From JAYQPQ01 sp038145405 (lineage in GTDB: Bacteria; Pseudomonadota; Gammaproteobacteria; Pseudomonadales; GM7GCV1), in contig JAYQPQ010000076.1 in assembly GCA_038145405.1 (NCBI GenBank), forward strand, positions 1-6,774: a stretch of DNA of 6,774 nt. The letters run 5' to 3'. A program made the translations under genes and the position numbers. Below the pieces are notes generated by a model, which had not been told where the DNA came from, ran no database searches, and was given only the letters and a program-made list of their open reading frames with translations. This document shows, in pieces, positions 5,394 through 6,774 of the stretch (position 1 is the first letter of the stretch; each line of letters begins with the position of its first letter).

Positions 5394-6631
5394 CAGATAT
5401 CCAACACCTTGGCCTTGACCTCAGCGATGGTGGCGTCGGCATTGCCGCGCTCCAGGGCATCCAGCACGTCGCACATCCAGTGCGTCAGCTGGCGACATTC
5501 GGCTTCGCCGAAACCGCGCGTGGTCACGGCCGGCGTACCGACACGCAATCCCGAAGTAATAAAGGGCGAACGCGGATCCTTGGGCACGGCGTTCTTGTTC
5601 ACCGTGATATTGGCCAGGCCGAGGGCTTCGTCGGCATCTTTACCGGTGTAGGGCTTGCCGATCAGATTGACCAGCATGAGGTGGTTCTCTGTGCTACCGG
5701 AAACGATGTCGATGCCACGCTCAATAAAGGTGGCCGCCATCACCTTGGCATTGCGGATAACCTGGGCCTGATAGGTCTTGAATTCGGGCTGCAGCGCCTC
5801 CTTAAAGGCGACCGCCTTGGCCGCGATCACGTGACATAGCGGGCCGCCCTGGCCGCCGGGGAAAACCGCCGAATTGAATTTCTTCTCCAGCTCTTCATTG
5901 GCGCGCGCCAGGATAATACCGCCGCGCGGTCCGCGCAGTGTCTTGTGCGTGGTGGAGGTCACTACATCGGCGACCGCAATGGGATTGGGGTACAACCCGG
6001 CTGCAACCAGTCCGGCTACATGGGCCATGTCGACCAGCAAATAGGCGCCTACCTTGTCGGCAATTTCACGGAAACGCTGCCAATCCACCACCTGGCTGTA
6101 GGCGGAAAAACCGGCGACCACCATTTTCGGCTTGTGCTCCAGGGCGAGTTGCTCCACCTGGTTGTAGTCAATCAGCCCGGTGGCCGGGTCCAACCCGTAC
6201 TGCACGGCGTGGTACATCTTGCCGGAAAAATTGGGCTTGGCGCCGTGCGTCAGGTGGCCGCCGTCGGCGAGGCTCATGCCCAGCACGGTGTCGCCGGGGT
6301 TGCACAGGGCCTGGTAAACCGCGCTGTTGGCCTGAGAACCGGAGTGCGGCTGCACGTTGGCATAGTCTGCGCCAAACAGCGCCTTGGCGCGCTCGATGGC
6401 GAGTTCCTCGGCCTTGTCGACATATTCGCAACCGCCGTAGTAGCGCTTGTGCGGATAGCCCTCCGCGTACTTGTTGGTGAGCACCGTACCCTGGGCTTCC
6501 ATGACGCGCGGACTGGCATAGTTTTCTGAGGCAATCAGCTCGATATGCTCTTCTTGGCGCACTTCCTCCTGCTGGATGGCAGCGGCGAGATCAGGGTCAA
6601 AGGCGGCAATGGTGGCGGTCTTGTCAAACAT
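5369..6631 (-). CDS. glyA: Serine hydroxymethyltransferase
   Basis: GlyA is a cytoplasmic PLP enzyme that interconverts serine and glycine while charging tetrahydrofolate with a one-carbon unit. The 420 residues compare with 417 in E. coli. Visible features are the N-terminal ELIASENY (31-38, S35), the NKYAEGYP segment (53-60, Y55 and E57), HSGSQAN (96-102), DMAHVAG (201-207, with D201 and H204 that contact PLP), STTHKTLRGPRGG (226-238, Schiff-base lysine K230) and R363 in GLRVGTPA, which binds the substrate carboxylate. All catalytic residues are present. The start is ATG at 6631-6629, with an AAGGA Shine-Dalgarno at 6640-6644 and 8 bases of spacing. The reading frame is open for 35 more codons upstream, but that part encodes the leader hairpin and is unlike any GlyA N-terminus. 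The gene probably has its own promoter, so it is not in the nrdR-rib operon. Confidence 0.98.
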   Translation of the reverse strand: MFDKTATIAAFDPDLAAAIQQEEVRQEEHIELIASENYASPRVMEAQGTVLTNKYAEGYPHKRYYGGCEYVDKAEELAIERAKALFGADYANVQPHSGSQANSAVYQALCNPGDTVLGMSLADGGHLTHGAKPNFSGKMYHAVQYGLDPATGLIDYNQVEQLALEHKPKMVVAGFSAYSQVVDWQRFREIADKVGAYLLVDMAHVAGLVAAGLYPNPIAVADVVTSTTHKTLRGPRGGIILARANEELEKKFNSAVFPGGQGGPLCHVIAAKAVAFKEALQPEFKTYQAQVIRNAKVMAATFIERGIDIVSGSTENHLMLVNLIGKPYTGKDADEALGLANITVNKNAVPKDPRSPFITSGLRVGTPAVTTRGFGEAECRQLTHWMCDVLDALERGNADATIAEVKAKVLDICARYPVYG

Positions 6632-6678
6632 GCGGCGGATCCTTTGGTGCAGAGGGTCATGGGCGGGAAACGAATTCT

Positions 6679-6703
6679 CCGGGCCGGCTGGAGACCGGCC
6701 CGG
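6679..6703 (-). other. GC-rich hairpin in the glyA leader
   Basis: CCGGGCCGG (6679-6687) and CCGGCCCGG (6695-6703) form a perfect 9-base stem with a 7-base loop. On the glyA strand it ends about 48 bases before the start codon. No T-run follows it, so it is not an intrinsic terminator as it stands. It does not sequester the glyA Shine-Dalgarno directly. A second copy of the upstream arm (minus-strand CCGGGCCG, 6718-6725) can compete for the same partner, so two exclusive folds are possible. No known riboswitch class is recognised. Confidence 0.6.
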
Positions 6704-6736
6704 GACCCGATTCTGAACGGCCCGGAAAAGGAGCAA

Positions 6737-6767
6737 ATTTTACACCAGTCACCTAGCCCTGAGTCGA
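6737..6767 (-). promoter_or_regulatory. glyA: Candidate sigma-70 promoter for glyA
   Basis: On the minus strand a TAAAAT -10 hexamer lies at 6737-6742, in the only AT-rich patch (GTAAAATTTG) of an otherwise GC-rich leader. The best -35 candidate is TCGACT at 6762-6767 (four of six matches to TTGACA), but the 19-base spacing is long. Transcription would begin near 6730 and give a leader of roughly 100 bases that contains the GC hairpin. The -35 region overlaps a small palindrome, AGTCGACT (6762-6769). The window ends at 6774, so further upstream elements such as regulator sites cannot be judged. The call rests on hexamer and position alone. Confidence 0.4.
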
Positions 6768-6774
6768 CTGATCA

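Noticed and set aside
5945..6529. A 194-codon open frame on the plus strand opposite glyA.
   Set aside because: It is antisense to highly conserved glyA codons, with no domain or initiation signal; its length is explained by GC-rich codon use on the other strand.
6632..6736. An N-terminal extension of glyA by 35 codons from an ATG at 6736.
   Set aside because: The extension translates the leader hairpin, resembles no GlyA N-terminus, and starts upstream of the proposed transcription start. The ATG at 6631 has a proper Shine-Dalgarno and gives the family length.
6635..6774. Cluster of six-base palindromes (GGATCC, GAATTC, CCCGGG, GTCGAC, TGATCA) in the glyA leader, as if a cloning polylinker.
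   Set aside because: The sites are spread over 140 bases with normal leader features between them, and the sequence runs straight into native glyA; chance is the simpler explanation.

Overview
The window is a GC-rich stretch of bacterial chromosome, almost certainly from a gammaproteobacterium. The evidence is the gene set and order on the minus strand (nrdR-ribD-ribE-ribBX-ribH-nusB-thiL, with glyA just upstream), which is a well-known gammaproteobacterial housekeeping cluster, together with the protein sequences (420-residue GlyA, NrdR of 150 residues, proteobacterial RibBX). The genus cannot be fixed by eye. The lumazine synthase has some features that I associate with Xanthomonas-like or alphaproteobacterial proteins, while the rest looks like general aquatic or soil gammaproteobacteria. 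There is no mobile element, CRISPR array, tRNA or rRNA.

Layout from the right end to the left, in the direction of most transcription. Positions 6632-6774 hold the leader and probable promoter of glyA, including a strong GC hairpin. Positions 5369-6631 hold glyA (serine hydroxymethyltransferase, minus strand). Positions 4478-5350 hold a plus-strand alpha/beta hydrolase of unknown substrate, convergent with glyA and divergent from nrdR. Positions 4393-4477 are a short divergent intergenic region with a symmetric TAAAAT element. From 4392 down to position 1 runs a tightly packed minus-strand operon: nrdR (dNTP synthesis repressor), ribD, ribE, ribBX, ribH (four riboflavin pathway proteins), nusB (transcription antitermination) and the first 60 codons of thiL, cut by the window edge.

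The genes of the operon work together. RibD deaminates and reduces the first pyrimidine intermediate, RibBX makes the four-carbon unit from ribulose 5-phosphate, RibH condenses the two branches to lumazine, and RibE dismutates lumazine to riboflavin. The entry enzyme, GTP cyclohydrolase II, is not functionally present: the C-terminal half of RibBX is related to it but lacks the zinc and catalytic residues, so a separate ribA should exist elsewhere in the genome. ThiL makes thiamine diphosphate, so the operon joins two cofactor pathways with NrdR and NusB. Adjacent genes overlap by 1 or 4 bases at four junctions, which suggests translational coupling.

Most of this is ordinary core metabolism, and I do not see a new system. 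The points worth a second look are the degenerate RibBX domain, the opposite-strand hydrolase placed between glyA and nrdR, the alternative hairpins in the glyA leader, the symmetric double -10 element in front of nrdR, and a tryptophan in the lumazine synthase substrate site.
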